Notes: generated by a model not told the origin, from the letters alone. 64,000 nt of DNA from Thiorhodovibrio litoralis (GCF_033954455.1 NZ_CP121473.1:62001-126000), one strand, 5' to 3'; counted from the stretch's first letter, positions 29,103 through 38,660 are shown. Numbers and translations: made by a program.

Positions 29103-29476
29103 TTACCTCACTCGAAAGTGTCCCAGCACTCCGACCCGCGCCAGGCGGCCCCTAACACGAGATGTACAGTGGGTGAGATAGATCGGTTTTTTTAGATGGC
29201 TGGCGTGCAGGTTGAGCAGCAGCAACAGGCCCAGGCCGGAGTCGAAGTTTTTTGGGTGGCCTTCATGTCCACGACCAGCGTCTCCATGGCGGCGCTGCGC
29301 AGGTAGTCGATGGCATGCTGAACTTGCTCGATCATGGTCAAGTCCAAGTGCGCAGCGGCGCGCAGAACCAGTGTGCTGGACTTTCCGTTCCATGACAGGC
29401 TGGCTGCTCGCGGGACGAGCGCGCTTCGCAGCAGGCCGGTTGGGTGGCGCGCCGTCTCGGTGGGCTTGATACTCAT
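29103..29476 (-). pseudogene. STAS-domain anti-sigma antagonist, single frameshift
   Basis: From ATG 29476 the reading MSIKPTETARHP...LRSAAMETLVVDMKATQ is a STAS domain up to about 29265. There it continues in a different frame as NFDSGLGLLLLLNLHASHLKKPIYL and on to a TAA at 29103. Both halves are needed for a normal STAS domain, with the phosphorylatable Ser in FDSGLG. The break coincides with an A6 run (CCCAAAAAAC); seven As would restore one frame. It may be a pseudogene, a sequencing error or a slippage site. Confidence 0.7.
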
Positions 29477-30044
29477 GACCCCTTCTATGAGGGCTGCAGG
29501 AACCAACGACCGCTCTACGAACAACTGGAGGTCTTACCAGAAGGCTTAACCGGCGAGATTCTCAATGGGCAGTTGCATACTCAGCCCAGGCCCTCAGGAC
29601 CCCATGCCTACACGGAGAGCATGCTGGCCGGCGATCTGATCCCAGCCTACGGTCAAGGTGGGCGTGATGGCTCCGGCGGTTGGTGGATTTTGATTGAACC
29701 GGAGATCCACTTCGTCCGCGACCGAGAGGTTGCGGTGCCGGACCTGGCCGGTTGGCGGCGCAAGCGAATGCCCAAGATTCCGGACGGCCATTGTTTCGGA
29801 GTGGTGCCGGACTGGATTTGCGAGATTCTCTCACCGTCCACCGCCAGCAAGGACCGCGAGATCAAGCTGCCGCTTTATGCCCATTACGGCGTTGCCTGCT
29901 GGTGGACCCGAAACTCCGCACCCTAGAGGCCTATGGGCTAGAGCAGGGCCGCTGGGCTTGCTGCTCAAGGCCGCTGCCGATGCGGTCGTTCATGCGCCGG
30001 CCTTCAGCGAATTGGAGCTGAGACTCGCCACGCTCTGGGTCTAG
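29475..30044 (+). pseudogene. Uma2-family (DUF820) endonuclease, frameshifted
   Basis: The middle part reads YEQLEVLPEGLTGEILNGQ, then EPEIHFVRDREVAVPDLAGWRR and DWICEILSPSTASKDREIK, the conserved core of Uma2 nucleases with the PD-(D/E)XK-type acidic and Lys residues. After YAHYGVA the frame breaks. LVDPKLRTLEAYGLEQGRW continues in a second frame and DAVVHAPAFSELELRLATLWV in a third. At least two indels near 29890-29960 make it a pseudogene. The N-terminus is also unclear. Confidence 0.75.
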
Positions 30045-30053
30045 GTGATGTTG

Positions 30054-30689
30054 TCAGGAACCTGCCGTACCTGTTTGCTTGTCGCGAAAAGGCTTATAGA
30101 ACGGGTGTTGAGCGATCTCCAGCATCTCCCGGTCACCGTCCGAATCGCCGTAAGCGTAAATTTCCAGTTCGGATAAGTCCCCAAGCAGCCCTTCTAAACG
30201 TTTGACTTTCTCCGGACCGCGACAATTGCCGCCTGCCATGCGCCCGTCGAAACAAGCGCCCTCCTCCCCCAGTTGCGTGCAGAGAAGGTCATCGAACCTC
30301 AGATACGCGGCAACATAGCGAAGATAAAGCTCCAAAGAAGCACTGACCATCACCAGCCGATGCCCTTGCGCGCGATGCCATTCGATGCGTTCAAGCGCCT
30401 GAGGCCGCAGTATCCGCCGGACCGCCTCGGCATGGCCTTGTCCATAGGGAGTGATCGCGCTAACGGGCGCGCCGGTAAAGAGTCGCTCAATCAGCCGCGC
30501 CTTGAAGGCATCGCGACTGGCGCGCCCGAGAAGAACCCGCAACCCATCGCCCGCTAGCGGAATCAGGACACGCAGCACCCGACTCCAGCCAAAGGCGCGG
30601 AACAAAAAGGGAAGGAAGGTATCGCGAGTGGAAATGGTTCCGTCGAAATCAAAAGCGGCGACGATTTTTCGGACTCTAGGATGCGTCAA
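30054..30689 (-). CDS. HAD-superfamily subclass IB hydrolase (phosphoserine-phosphatase-like)
   Basis: 211 residues. Motif I is AAFDFDGTISTRDT (nucleophile Asp and acid Asp), motif II is RLVMVSASLELYL, and motif IV is IYAYGDSDGDREML. The helical cap between motifs I and II fits SerB-like and related phosphatases that act on phosphoserine or lysophospholipid-type substrates. The substrate is not determinable. It stands alone, convergent on the Uma2 remnant. Confidence 0.85.
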   Translation of the reverse strand: MTHPRVRKIVAAFDFDGTISTRDTFLPFLFRAFGWSRVLRVLIPLAGDGLRVLLGRASRDAFKARLIERLFTGAPVSAITPYGQGHAEAVRRILRPQALERIEWHRAQGHRLVMVSASLELYLRYVAAYLRFDDLLCTQLGEEGACFDGRMAGGNCRGPEKVKRLEGLLGDLSELEIYAYGDSDGDREMLEIAQHPFYKPFRDKQTGTAGS

Positions 30690-31055
30690 TCGAATAAACC
30701 CCTGCGCGGCATGTTACTTGGAATTCTGATTTGCTCCCCTGAGACGGGTGGCTAAAATCTTTGCCTATCGGCCTTCTGGGAGCGTCTTGTGCAGAGTGGC
30801 CAACGACTGAAATTTTATCATGAGCTGGAGCGGTGCTCGAATGATGCGCCGATATTCGGGCACGAAAAGGCTGAGCGCAAACGGGATGGGAAACCTTTAC
30901 CAATCAGGACGAGGCTCGACTCGTGTCTTTTCCGGATGAGACCCACGTTTTCAAACGTCTTAATCTATACTAACCGCCGCCGTGCGCTGGCGTTAGGCGC
31001 ATCCTCCTATTGGCCCTTGGTATGACGTGCACCGAGGGCGGATAGGTCGAACCTT
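30690..31055. other. Intergenic, no gene seen
   Basis: Short frames here overlap each other on both strands and none has a family motif or good ribosome-binding site. It contains the promoter region of the leftward HAD gene. It appears to be part of the decayed accessory stretch. Confidence 0.4.
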
Positions 31056-31283
31056 ATGTCATCGCTGCACTGGACAGGAAAGGACAAGGCGGTTGTCGCC
31101 GCCCGAGAAGTCTCCTATCGCCCACTCTTTGCTGTTCCAACGCTGGACTACGGCGACCCCGTTAGCAGCCCCGACCTAATTTTTTCAGGGAATTGGGCAA
31201 TTTCAACAATTGAATGGCAACTACTCAACACCAAGAAGCTGGTCTTTAACTGCCCAAGCGTCTCTGATGGTCGGAGACGATGA
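31056..31283 (+). pseudogene. N-terminal fragment of a type III-like adenine-specific DNA methyltransferase
   Basis: The reading LHWTGKDKAVVAAREVSYRPL resembles the opening of Mod-type methyltransferases (usually LHWIGKExVxxHHREVPxRxL, then SGNLLIQGDN). Here the second motif has become SGNWAIS and the frame ends after 75 residues, with no catalytic DPPY motif in the window. It is interpreted as a truncated relic. Confidence 0.45.
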
Positions 31284-31330
31284 TCGGAACCCAACCGGAA
31301 GGCGGGTATCGGCCACTATGTGTGGCTTCG

Positions 31331-31421
31331 AACTATGTGAAGTTCGGTGAAATTTTTTACCCAGCCATTGCGCCGTTGCTGGCTTTGAGGCGCGGCGTGC
31401 GACACGAGAACTTCACATAGT
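31331..31421. repeat. 13-bp inverted repeat flanking the recombinase remnant
   Basis: ACTATGTGAAGTT (31332-31344) and its reverse complement AACTTCACATAGT (31409-31421) face each other across 64 bp. Related sequences occur at 31684-31695 (CGTCACATAGTT) and near 35232 (CTCCACATAGTGG). They may be end sequences of the element that carried the tyrosine recombinase. Confidence 0.6.
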
Positions 31422-31442
31422 CTGCCGGTTTTCTGAAGTGTT

Positions 31443-31628
31443 GTGAGTAACTTCAACGACATTGCACTCTACCTCGGGCATGAAACACCGACCACGACGG
31501 ATCAGTATGTTGAGGCGAATATCGCCATGAAGGAACAAGCGCTCGCGCGCCTGCAAGAGCCAACCGCCGTCGTTCCTTCCCGTTTCCAGCCAACTGACGC
31601 GCTACGCCAGTTCCTGGAGAACCTGTAA
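31443..31628 (+). pseudogene. C-terminal fragment of a tyrosine recombinase/integrase
   Basis: The reading IALYLGHETPTTTDQYVEANIAMKEQALARL is the C-terminal catalytic end of phage-integrase-family recombinases: His in LGHE and nucleophile Tyr in DQY. The N-terminal domain and the first catalytic Arg/His region are missing, so it cannot be active. It lies just left of the IS21-type element. Confidence 0.7.
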
Positions 31629-31816
31629 CTATGCGAAGAACGGGCTGGCTCCAACGCAGGTCAGCCCAGCAATCAGCATCCGAACGTCACATAGTTTGTA
31701 GCTCCTGTAGATGGCGCTCAAAAAGCGCTTATAGCCGGTGAATAGCGCAGTCAACCGCCAACGAGGCTGGTGACAAACCCCAGTCTCAGGTTGGTGTGGA
31801 AAGGCAGATCCAGGGG

Positions 31817-31875
31817 CCGAGGAGCGCACACCGGGAAGGAGCCCGGAGGGCGACTGGACGGTGTGCGCTCCTCGG
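31817..31875. repeat. 16-bp perfect inverted repeat (hairpin) in IS21 leader
   Basis: CCGAGGAGCGCACACC (31817-31832) and GGTGTGCGCTCCTCGG (31860-31875) can form a perfect 16-bp stem around a 27-base loop. It lies in the roughly 480-base leader before the Cys-rich ORF. It could block read-through from outside or be a transposase site. Confidence 0.7.
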
Positions 31876-32110
31876 CGCAGCGCCCGCGCGCGGCGGCTTG
31901 GTGTTGCGGGAGGGTCGCGTCATCGCCCTCGTCGGGGGTGACAACCGCGGAAAAAGCAGGTAGAGGCTTGGGGCCGTTGAGACAGGCGCGACCGCGGCTT
32001 CGACCACCACAGTCTCTCCGCGACCGCGCCCCCAACCGTGCATGGCACGGCCCGCCGGCAGTATCGGCCTGGCGGGAGAATACATCCACCCTCATCGGCG
32101 GGAGCCGCCG

Positions 32111-32581
32111 ATGTGCGCCCATTGCGCCCCATGCCTCAGTGCCCGTCTGTTCCTCTGTGCCCGTTGCCGTCAGCAGGTCGTACTCTGCAGTCGCTGTGAT
32201 CGCGGCAACCGCTATTGCGGCCCCACCTGCGCACAACGTGCCCGGCACGACGCCCAGCGTGCCGCCGCCCGACGCTACCAATCCAGCCGTCGCGGGCGCC
32301 ATACCCATGCCGCCCGCCAAGCGCGCTACCGCCGTCGCCAGCGCGAAAAAGTGACGCATCAGGGTTCACCCCCGCGCCCATCCGATCAATGCTCCTGTGA
32401 GAACACCCCCACGCCGATTGCCGTGGCAGAGCCGGTCGCCGTTCTCAATCCCGCGGCGGTTGCCGATGATGCCCAGGTCCCCGAGGTGCCCTGTCATCGC
32501 TGCGGGTGTGAGTGCTCGCCTCTTCTGCGCCAAGGTTTTCTCCGCCGCCCGCAGTCAGGCGTTGCTGGCCGCGACCCCTGA
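32111..32581 (+). CDS. Cys-rich accessory protein of the IS21-type element
   Basis: From ATG 32111 (157 residues) the N-terminus [20 protein letters not shown] continues with [20 protein letters not shown], giving several CxxC knuckles that should bind zinc. A very basic segment with [20 protein letters not shown] follows, consistent with nucleic-acid binding. Similar small proteins are, from memory, often found ahead of IS21-type istA in proteobacteria. The frame ends only 17 bp before istA. The C-terminal third is less clearly coding-like and has further Cys/His (CHRCGCEC). Confidence 0.6.
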   Translation: MCAHCAPCLSARLFLCARCRQQVVLCSRCDRGNRYCGPTCAQRARHDAQRAAARRYQSSRRGRHTHAARQARYRRRQREKVTHQGSPPRPSDQCSCENTPTPIAVAEPVAVLNPAAVADDAQVPEVPCHRCGCECSPLLRQGFLRRPQSGVAGRDP

Positions 32582-32598
32582 AGCCAACAGGAGCCATC

Positions 32599-34098
32599 AT
32601 GACCATCCCTTCCGAGCTCGAAGCCAAGATCCTGCGCTACTTCCTTGCTGAGCACTGGCGCGTCGGCACCATCGCCCAGCAGCTCGGCGTGCATCACGCC
32701 ACCGTCGATCGGGTGCTGTCCCAGTCCGGACTGCCCAAAGTCGAGCGCGCCGCGCGTCCCTCGCTCATCGACCCCTATCTGCCCTTTGTCGTGGAGACGC
32801 TCAAGACCTATCCGCGTCTCACCGCCAGCCGGCTCTATGCCATGGTGCGCGAGCGCGGCTATCGCGGCGGGCCGGATCATTTCCGCCATTTGATTGCCCA
32901 TGTGCGCCCACGCCCGCAGCCCGAGGCCTTTCTGCGCTTAAAGACCCTGCCCGGTGAGCAGGCCCAAGTCGACTGGGGCCACTTTGGCAAGCTCACCATT
33001 GGCCGGGCCACCCGCACCCTGATGGCCTTTGTGATGGTGCTGAGCTTCTCGCGGGCGGTGTTTCTGCGCTTCTTTCTCGATGCCCAGATGGCCAACTTCC
33101 TGCGCGGGCATGTCGGCGCCTTCGCGGCCTGGGGCGGCGTGCCGCGGGTGCTGCTGTATGACAACCTCAAAAGCGCGGTGCTTGAGCGCCAGGGCGAGGC
33201 AATACGCTTTCATCCAACGCTGTTGGAACTGGCCGGTCATTATCGCTTCGAGCCACGTCCGGTCGCGGTGGCGCGAGGGAATGAAAAAGGCCGCGTGGAG
33301 CGGGCGATTCGCTACATTCGCGACAGTTTCTTTGCTGCGCGCACCTTCAGTGATCTGGCGGATTTGAATGCCCAGGCTGATACCTGGTGTCAGGGCCAGG
33401 CGGCGGATCGGCCGTGCCCGGAGGACCGCGCGCAGTCAGTGCGCGCGGTTTTTGAACAAGAACGCCCGCATCTGCTGGCCTTGCCGCCGGTTCCCTTTCC
33501 TACCGAAGAGCAGGTGGCGGTGTCGGTCGGGAAGACGCCCTATGTGCGCTTTGACCGCAACGACTATTCCATTCCCCACACTCATGTGCGCCGCACGCTC
33601 ACGGTGGTGGCGTCGCTCGGGCAGGTGCGGGTGCTCGATGGGGCCGCGGTGATCGCCACTCATGCGCGCTCCTTCGATGCCGGGGCGCAGGTGGAGGACC
33701 CGGCGCATGTGGCCGAGCTGGTGGCGCGCAAGCGCGCCGCGCGTCAGCACCGGGGGCAGGATCGGTTGATCCAGGCGGTACCGATCAGTCAGACCCTGCT
33801 GACCCAGGCCGCTGAACGCGGGGAGCCCTTGGGCAGCATGACGGCGGCTTTGCTGCGCCTGCTCGATTCCTATGGGGCGGCGGAGCTGACAGCGGCAATC
33901 GAGGAGGCGCTGGCGCGCGAGGTGCCGCATCCCAATGCGGTGCGCCTGGCGCTGGAGCGCCGCCGCGAGGCGCGCGGACAGCCGCCGCCGATTCCGGTCA
34001 CCCTGCCGGCGGATGCGCGGGTGCGCGAGGTGGTGGTGCGCACCCCGGCGCTGGGGGATTACGACCAGTTGCATGATGAACCGCCACGGGAGGACTGA
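32599..34098 (+). CDS. istA: IS21-family transposase IstA
   Basis: ATG 32599 with CAGGAG 5 bases upstream gives 499 residues. It has an N-terminal helix-turn-helix ([17 protein letters not shown]) and a DDE integrase core: Asp in [12 protein letters not shown], Asp in [10 protein letters not shown] and Glu in [12 protein letters not shown]-terminal beta domain follows ([12 protein letters not shown]). It appears full length and intact. The open frame upstream of the ATG overlaps the Cys-rich ORF and is not used. Confidence 0.93.
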   Translation: MTIPSELEAKILRYFLAEHWRVGTIAQQLGVHHATVDRVLSQSGLPKVERAARPSLIDPYLPFVVETLKTYPRLTASRLYAMVRERGYRGGPDHFRHLIAHVRPRPQPEAFLRLKTLPGEQAQVDWGHFGKLTIGRATRTLMAFVMVLSFSRAVFLRFFLDAQMANFLRGHVGAFAAWGGVPRVLLYDNLKSAVLERQGEAIRFHPTLLELAGHYRFEPRPVAVARGNEKGRVERAIRYIRDSFFAARTFSDLADLNAQADTWCQGQAADRPCPEDRAQSVRAVFEQERPHLLALPPVPFPTEEQVAVSVGKTPYVRFDRNDYSIPHTHVRRTLTVVASLGQVRVLDGAAVIATHARSFDAGAQVEDPAHVAELVARKRAARQHRGQDRLIQAVPISQTLLTQAAERGEPLGSMTAALLRLLDSYGAAELTAAIEEALAREVPHPNAVRLALERRREARGQPPPIPVTLPADARVREVVVRTPALGDYDQLHDEPPRED

Positions 34099-34100
34099 GC

Positions 34101-34925
34101 ATGAGTGAACAGGATCCGCAGATGCTGAAACAACGCGCCCAGGCGCTGAAGCTCTATGGGGTGCTGGCGCATTGGGCGGAGGTGGTGGACGCGCCTTGGC
34201 TGGTGAGCGTGTTGCAGTGGGAGGAAGAGGCCCGGGCGCAGCGCTCGCTGGAGCGACGCATGAAGCAGGCGCACTTGGGGCGGTTCACACCACTGGCGGA
34301 TTTCGATTGGAATTGGCCCAAGCGCTGTGATCGCGCGGCGATTGAGGAGTTGATGGGCCTTGGCTTTGTCGCCGAGGCGCTGAATGTGGTGCTGATCGGC
34401 CCCAACGGGGTGGGCAAGACGACGATTGCGCGCAATCTGGCGCGGCAGGCGGTGCTGGCCGGGCGCACGGTGCTGTGCACGTCGGCGGCGGCGATGCTCA
34501 ATGCGCTGCTGGAAGCCGACGGGGAGCGGGCGCTGCGCGCGCGCCTGAATGCCTATGCCCGCGTGCAGCTGTTGCTGATCGATGAGATCGGGTATCTGTC
34601 GTATTCCAACCGCCACGCGGATTTGCTCTTTGAGGTGGTGTCACGCCGCTATGAGAGGCATCCGACCCTGGTGACAACGAACCGCCCCTTTGCCGAGTGG
34701 GGGGAGGTGTTTCCCAATGCCGCCTGTGTGGTGTCGCTGATCGATCGCTTGGTCCATCACGCGGAGATCATTCAGATCGATGGGGAGTCCTATCGGCTCA
34801 AGGAGGCGAAGGAGTCCGCGACGCGGCGGCGTGAGCAGCGCGCGGCACGGACCAAGCCGGCGTCAAAGACGCCTCCAGCACAGCCAGGAGAGGAGCATGT
34901 ATCCACCCCCGATGATTCCCTATGA
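34101..34925 (+). CDS. istB: IS21-family helper ATPase IstB
   Basis: 274 residues, AAA+ ATPase with Walker A GPNGVGKTTIA, Walker B LLLIDEIGYLSY and sensor region LVTTNRPFAEW. It regulates IstA and target choice. Its ATG follows the istA stop by 2 bp. The C-terminal 40 residues are basic and Pro/Lys-rich. Confidence 0.94.
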   Translation: MSEQDPQMLKQRAQALKLYGVLAHWAEVVDAPWLVSVLQWEEEARAQRSLERRMKQAHLGRFTPLADFDWNWPKRCDRAAIEELMGLGFVAEALNVVLIGPNGVGKTTIARNLARQAVLAGRTVLCTSAAAMLNALLEADGERALRARLNAYARVQLLLIDEIGYLSYSNRHADLLFEVVSRRYERHPTLVTTNRPFAEWGEVFPNAACVVSLIDRLVHHAEIIQIDGESYRLKEAKESATRRREQRAARTKPASKTPPAQPGEEHVSTPDDSL

Positions 34926-35106
34926 TTGGTCGCCCGAGCAGGCGCTGGCGGTCGTTGACTGGTTGGAGATGCTCTGCGAGGGAATTTATGAGATCCATGG
35001 CCTCGCTATCGCCGAGGCCCGCGAACAGGCCTATCAGGAGCAACTGCGCGATGAACGTCAGCTGCCCTTGCCGTTGTTTCCTTCCTACAACGATGATCCG
35101 TTCTGA
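34897..35106 (+). CDS. Small accessory ORF at the 3' end of the IS21-type element
   Basis: 69 residues from ATG 34897, with a strong GGAGAGGAG site directly before it. The start lies inside the end of istB (29-bp overlap in another frame). The product MYPPPMIPYDWSPEQALAVV... is acidic with an amphipathic helix (WLEMLCEGIYEIHG). No domain is recognised. Coupling to istB suggests co-expression. Confidence 0.6.
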   Translation: MYPPPMIPYDWSPEQALAVVDWLEMLCEGIYEIHGLAIAEAREQAYQEQLRDERQLPLPLFPSYNDDPF

Positions 35107-35772
35107 GTGACCTTCACCGGCCACCGGGCGCGGCTCGCTGTTCGGTGGCTCACCCTTCGCCTTCAGCGAGGGCGTCGCTTTGTCGGGCGGCTGGACTTCA
35201 CCGTTTATCCGCAGGTTTGTTCAGCCGCTAACAGCTCCACATAGTGGCCGTTAGATATTTTCTTCACGACACGTATAACAGTCCGGATTCTGCTTAGCCC
35301 AGTTAGGATAGATCCCGACTTAATGGTCAGAACCCGACTGTCCTGCGGCTGCGGCGGGCTTTCCAAGCCCCTGTCTTGGCACCAGCTATCCGATCCAACG
35401 CCGAATATTTTAGGCTGGATACAATTCCACGCTCGGCTATGTCAGGCGCGCGCATATTGAGTATACTTCAAGGGCATTCTACGGGGAAACTCTTACACGA
35501 TTCTCGGAAGAGCGCGCTGTTTTGCGCGATTCTGAGGCGATCAGATCTTGTGCTGCAGTCTTCAGGTCGATCTCATGGGTGCAGTACCGCTCTTTAAGTC
35601 AAGCTGCGCAACTGCCACTCCGTGTTACGCTCCTTTTCGAGCAAACCACGCCGCATCCTCGAACGGATAAAACAACGGAAAAGCGCGCAGCCACTCGGTA
35701 CAATGACCGCTTTCTGGCCGCGGGCTTCTACACAGGGCCGCACGGCTGCTCAGCAACGGACATTGTGATCAC
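35107..35772. other. Intergenic stretch, no convincing gene
   Basis: It holds the right end of the IS21-type element, then about 550 bp without a supported ORF. The small hairpin CCACCG/CGGTGG follows the last IS ORF (about 35124-35145). A TACAAT hexamer at 35699-35704 may be the -10 for the S1-domain gene, without a good -35. The rest looks like decayed sequence. Confidence 0.4.
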
Positions 35773-37023
35773 ATGACGGAAGAAACCAGTTTCGCGGCAA
35801 TGCTCGAGGAGAGCGAGCCTCAGACCAAAGCCTCCCGCAAGGAGCCAAAGATCGGCGATCGGGTGACGGGCGAAATCGTCGCCATCGACGCCGACCAGGT
35901 GTTCGTCGCCATTGGCGGCAAAACCGAGGCGCTGATGGACATCGCTAACCTCACCGCCGAGGACGGCAGCCTGAAGGCGCAGGTCGGCGACACCATCTCG
36001 AATCAGGTCACCGGCATCGACGCCGACTCCGGCGCGCTGCGGCTCGGCCAGCGCCATGGCCACGCCCTGCATGGCGTGGAGGAGCTCGAAGCCGCCTACC
36101 GCGATGGCCAGCCGGTCGAAGGGCAAATCACCGCCGCGGTCAAGGGCGGCGTGGAGGTGCAGGTCTCCGGACATCGCGCCTTCTGCCCCGCCTCGCAGGT
36201 CGATCTGCGCTTTATCGAAGACCTCTCGACCCTGATCGGGGAGCGCTATGCGTTTCGCATCACCAAATTCTCCGGTGGACGGCGGCTCGATCTGGTGGTC
36301 TCGCGCCGCGCGCTGCTCGAAGAAGCCCAGGCCGCCACGGCGGCAGAGACCCGCGCCAAGCTCGACGTCGGCAGCGTGCTAAACGGCACCGTCACCCAGC
36401 TCAAGGATTTCGGCGCTTTCGTCGACCTCGGCGGCATCGAAGGCATGGTGCATATCAGCGAGCTCGCCTACGGCCATGTGCGTCATCCGGAAGAAATGCT
36501 GCAACCGGGCCAGCAGATCGAGGTGCAGGTGCTGCGCATCGAGCAGACCAATAATCCCAAACGCCCGGAAAAAATCGCGCTGTCGATTCGCGCGCTCGCC
36601 AAAGACCCCTGGTCCGATGCCGCCAGCCGTTTTCCTGTCGGCACCTTGCTCGCCGGCAAGGTAACTCGCCTGCAACCCTTCGGCGCCTTCGTCGATCTTG
36701 GACAAGGCCTTGAGGGCCTGATTCACATCAGCGAGCTCGGCGCCGGGCGGCGTATCGCTCATCCGCAGGAAGTGATTGCGAGCGACCAGGCTGTTGAAGT
36801 GCGGGTGCTCGGTGTCGATCCAGAGCGGCGGCGTATCTCGCTTGCACTGGCAAGCGCGGATGGCGAGGTATCCAGCGCGGCCAGCACAGACGCATCATCC
36901 AGCGCAATGAGCGCTGGTGCATCGCCGGGCAAGGCCGGCGAGAACGCCGCAGCAAAGACCGGCCAGAGCTCGGGGATCGGCACCCTAGGCGAGCTGCTGC
37001 GCGAGCAACTCGACAACAAGTAA
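35773..37023 (+). CDS. S1-domain RNA-binding protein (ribosomal protein S1-like)
   Basis: 416 residues with four S1 OB-fold repeats: about 26-95, 112-177, 198-275 (GTVTQLKDFGAFVDLGGIEGMVHISEL) and 289-360 (GKVTRLQPFGAFVDLGQGLEGLIHISEL). The last two are canonical and the first two divergent. The true rpsA product has six repeats and about 557 residues, so this is a shorter S1 paralogue, probably an mRNA-binding translation factor. The Ser/Ala-rich tail ends in LGELLREQLDNK. Its stop is 4 bp from that of the convergent antiporter gene. Confidence 0.85.
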   Translation: MTEETSFAAMLEESEPQTKASRKEPKIGDRVTGEIVAIDADQVFVAIGGKTEALMDIANLTAEDGSLKAQVGDTISNQVTGIDADSGALRLGQRHGHALHGVEELEAAYRDGQPVEGQITAAVKGGVEVQVSGHRAFCPASQVDLRFIEDLSTLIGERYAFRITKFSGGRRLDLVVSRRALLEEAQAATAAETRAKLDVGSVLNGTVTQLKDFGAFVDLGGIEGMVHISELAYGHVRHPEEMLQPGQQIEVQVLRIEQTNNPKRPEKIALSIRALAKDPWSDAASRFPVGTLLAGKVTRLQPFGAFVDLGQGLEGLIHISELGAGRRIAHPQEVIASDQAVEVRVLGVDPERRRISLALASADGEVSSAASTDASSSAMSAGASPGKAGENAAAKTGQSSGIGTLGELLREQLDNK

Positions 37024-37027
37024 ACCC

Positions 37028-38638
37028 TTAGCCACCCTTCAGCGCTGCTATTTGCGGCTCGGCATCTTGCCGCGCGCTGCACACATGCTGGGCAAAACCG
37101 GACCCGGCTTCGGCGTAAAGATTGAACACCTGCCCGACGCCCGCCGCGCGCAGCGCGGGCTCGTCGTCCGGGAACTTGGCGATAGCACCGATCAGCCCGG
37201 TGTAGCCCTCCTTGCGCAGATGCTCGGCAGCGAAAATGTTCTCGGACACCCGCGGCATGGCCAGCAGCACCAGCTTCACATGGCCGTCATCAAGATGCAG
37301 CCGGTGCCAGAAGTCAGCGTCTGTCGCACTTCCCTGCACCACATTGCGGCCGCCGGCAGCATGGCGCGCGACCGAATCGGGGTCGGCATCAATGCCCACG
37401 GGGAGCATGCCACGATCCTGCGCCAGACTATCATAAGCGCCGGTACCGACTCGACCCATGCCGATAATCATGGCGTTGGCATTGCCCGGATCGATCTCCC
37501 GCTCCACCGGCAGACGCCGGGTGCGTTCCTGACGGCGCAAGCGCGCGCTGAACAATTCATACAGGTTGTGTGAGCGCGCATTGAGTACCGAGGCAATGAT
37601 CAGCGAGGCGCCCAAGGTAATGGCGATAATGGCCAGCCAGTCATCGGACAGCCACCCGTTTTTTGCCGCCACCGCAGCGACGATCAAGCCGAACTCGCTG
37701 TAGCTCGACAGCGACAGCCCGCACAGCAGGGCGGTGCGCGCGCGCAGGCGAAAGGCAAGCAGCAGCTGCTCGAACAAAAACCCCTTGGCCACCAGCAACC
37801 CGAGCAGCACCAGCACCAGCGGTAGCATATCGGCACTGGGCGTGGCACTGAGCCCAATACTGAGAAAGAAACCCACCAGAAACAGATCCTTGAGACCCAG
37901 CAGCGCCTTGGCCAACTCGGTCGCTTTCGGGTGCGAGGCGATCAGTATCCCGAGCAGCAACGCACCGAGATCACCCTTCACATGCGTCAGCTCGAATACC
38001 TGCGCGCCGCCAAGCGCCAGACTGATGCCGAACAGCAGCAACAGTTCGCCATGACCGGCACGCTCAAGCAGCCAGAGCAGCGCCGGGCGCAGGGGCAACA
38101 GCAGAAATAGCGCCAGCGCCCAGACCGTCGGCGTCTTACCGAGCGATGCCGCGAGAAAGAGCACCGCCGCCAAGTCCTGTACCACCAGAATGCCAATGGC
38201 GATGGTGCCGTAGAGCGCGCCCATCTCGCCTTTGTCTTCCAGCACCTTGACGGTAAAGACGGTACTCGAAAAACTGAGCGCGAAAGCCACCAACAAAGCA
38301 CCGGCGGGCGTGGTGCCTCCGACATGCGGCCATCCGAGCCAACCCAGCAAGAACAACAGCGGCAAAGCCAAAGCCATAAACACCAGCATGTGCACTGCCG
38401 CAACACCCCAGACATGCGGCGACACCAGGCTGCTCAAACGCAGCTTGAGACCAATGGTGAACAGCAGCAGCGTCACGCCAAGATCGGAGAAACGCCCGAT
38501 CATGTCGGTGGATTCGGCCCCGGAGGCCTGCAGCCCGAAGCCGGCCAGCAAATAACCCACCAAGGGCGGCAAACCGACCTGCCGCGCGATCAGGCCAAAC
38601 AAAAAAGCACTCGCCAACCAGGCCATGGTTCCCGTCAT
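37028..38638 (-). CDS. Kef-type cation/proton antiporter with RCK domain
   Basis: 536 residues: about 12 membrane helices of the CPA2 family (DLAAVLFLAASLGK, HPKATELAKALLGLKD), then a cytosolic Rossmann NAD-binding RCK/TrkA-N domain (NAMIIGMGRVGTGAYDSL). Architecture and length match YbaL/KefB-type K+/H+ exchangers, gated by nucleotide or metabolite binding to the RCK domain. No KefG/F-like subunit is adjacent. Its start is 22 bp after the arfB stop; they may be co-transcribed. Confidence 0.9.
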   Translation of the reverse strand: MTGTMAWLASAFLFGLIARQVGLPPLVGYLLAGFGLQASGAESTDMIGRFSDLGVTLLLFTIGLKLRLSSLVSPHVWGVAAVHMLVFMALALPLLFLLGWLGWPHVGGTTPAGALLVAFALSFSSTVFTVKVLEDKGEMGALYGTIAIGILVVQDLAAVLFLAASLGKTPTVWALALFLLLPLRPALLWLLERAGHGELLLLFGISLALGGAQVFELTHVKGDLGALLLGILIASHPKATELAKALLGLKDLFLVGFFLSIGLSATPSADMLPLVLVLLGLLVAKGFLFEQLLLAFRLRARTALLCGLSLSSYSEFGLIVAAVAAKNGWLSDDWLAIIAITLGASLIIASVLNARSHNLYELFSARLRRQERTRRLPVEREIDPGNANAMIIGMGRVGTGAYDSLAQDRGMLPVGIDADPDSVARHAAGGRNVVQGSATDADFWHRLHLDDGHVKLVLLAMPRVSENIFAAEHLRKEGYTGLIGAIAKFPDDEPALRAAGVGQVFNLYAEAGSGFAQHVCSARQDAEPQIAALKGG

Positions 38639-38660
38639 ATCGCCCCCAACTTCACCGCTG

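Larger units (their letters stand above)
31735..35210 (+). mobile_element. IS21-family insertion element with accessory ORFs (ends approximate)
   Basis: It contains intact istA (32599-34098) and istB (34101-34925), plus a Cys-rich ORF upstream and a 69-codon ORF overlapping istB's end. Candidate terminal similarity: CGGTGAA...CCGCC near 31736-31758 and its reverse complement near 35190-35207. The match is partial, so the boundaries are a guess. I could not define target duplications. Confidence 0.65.
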
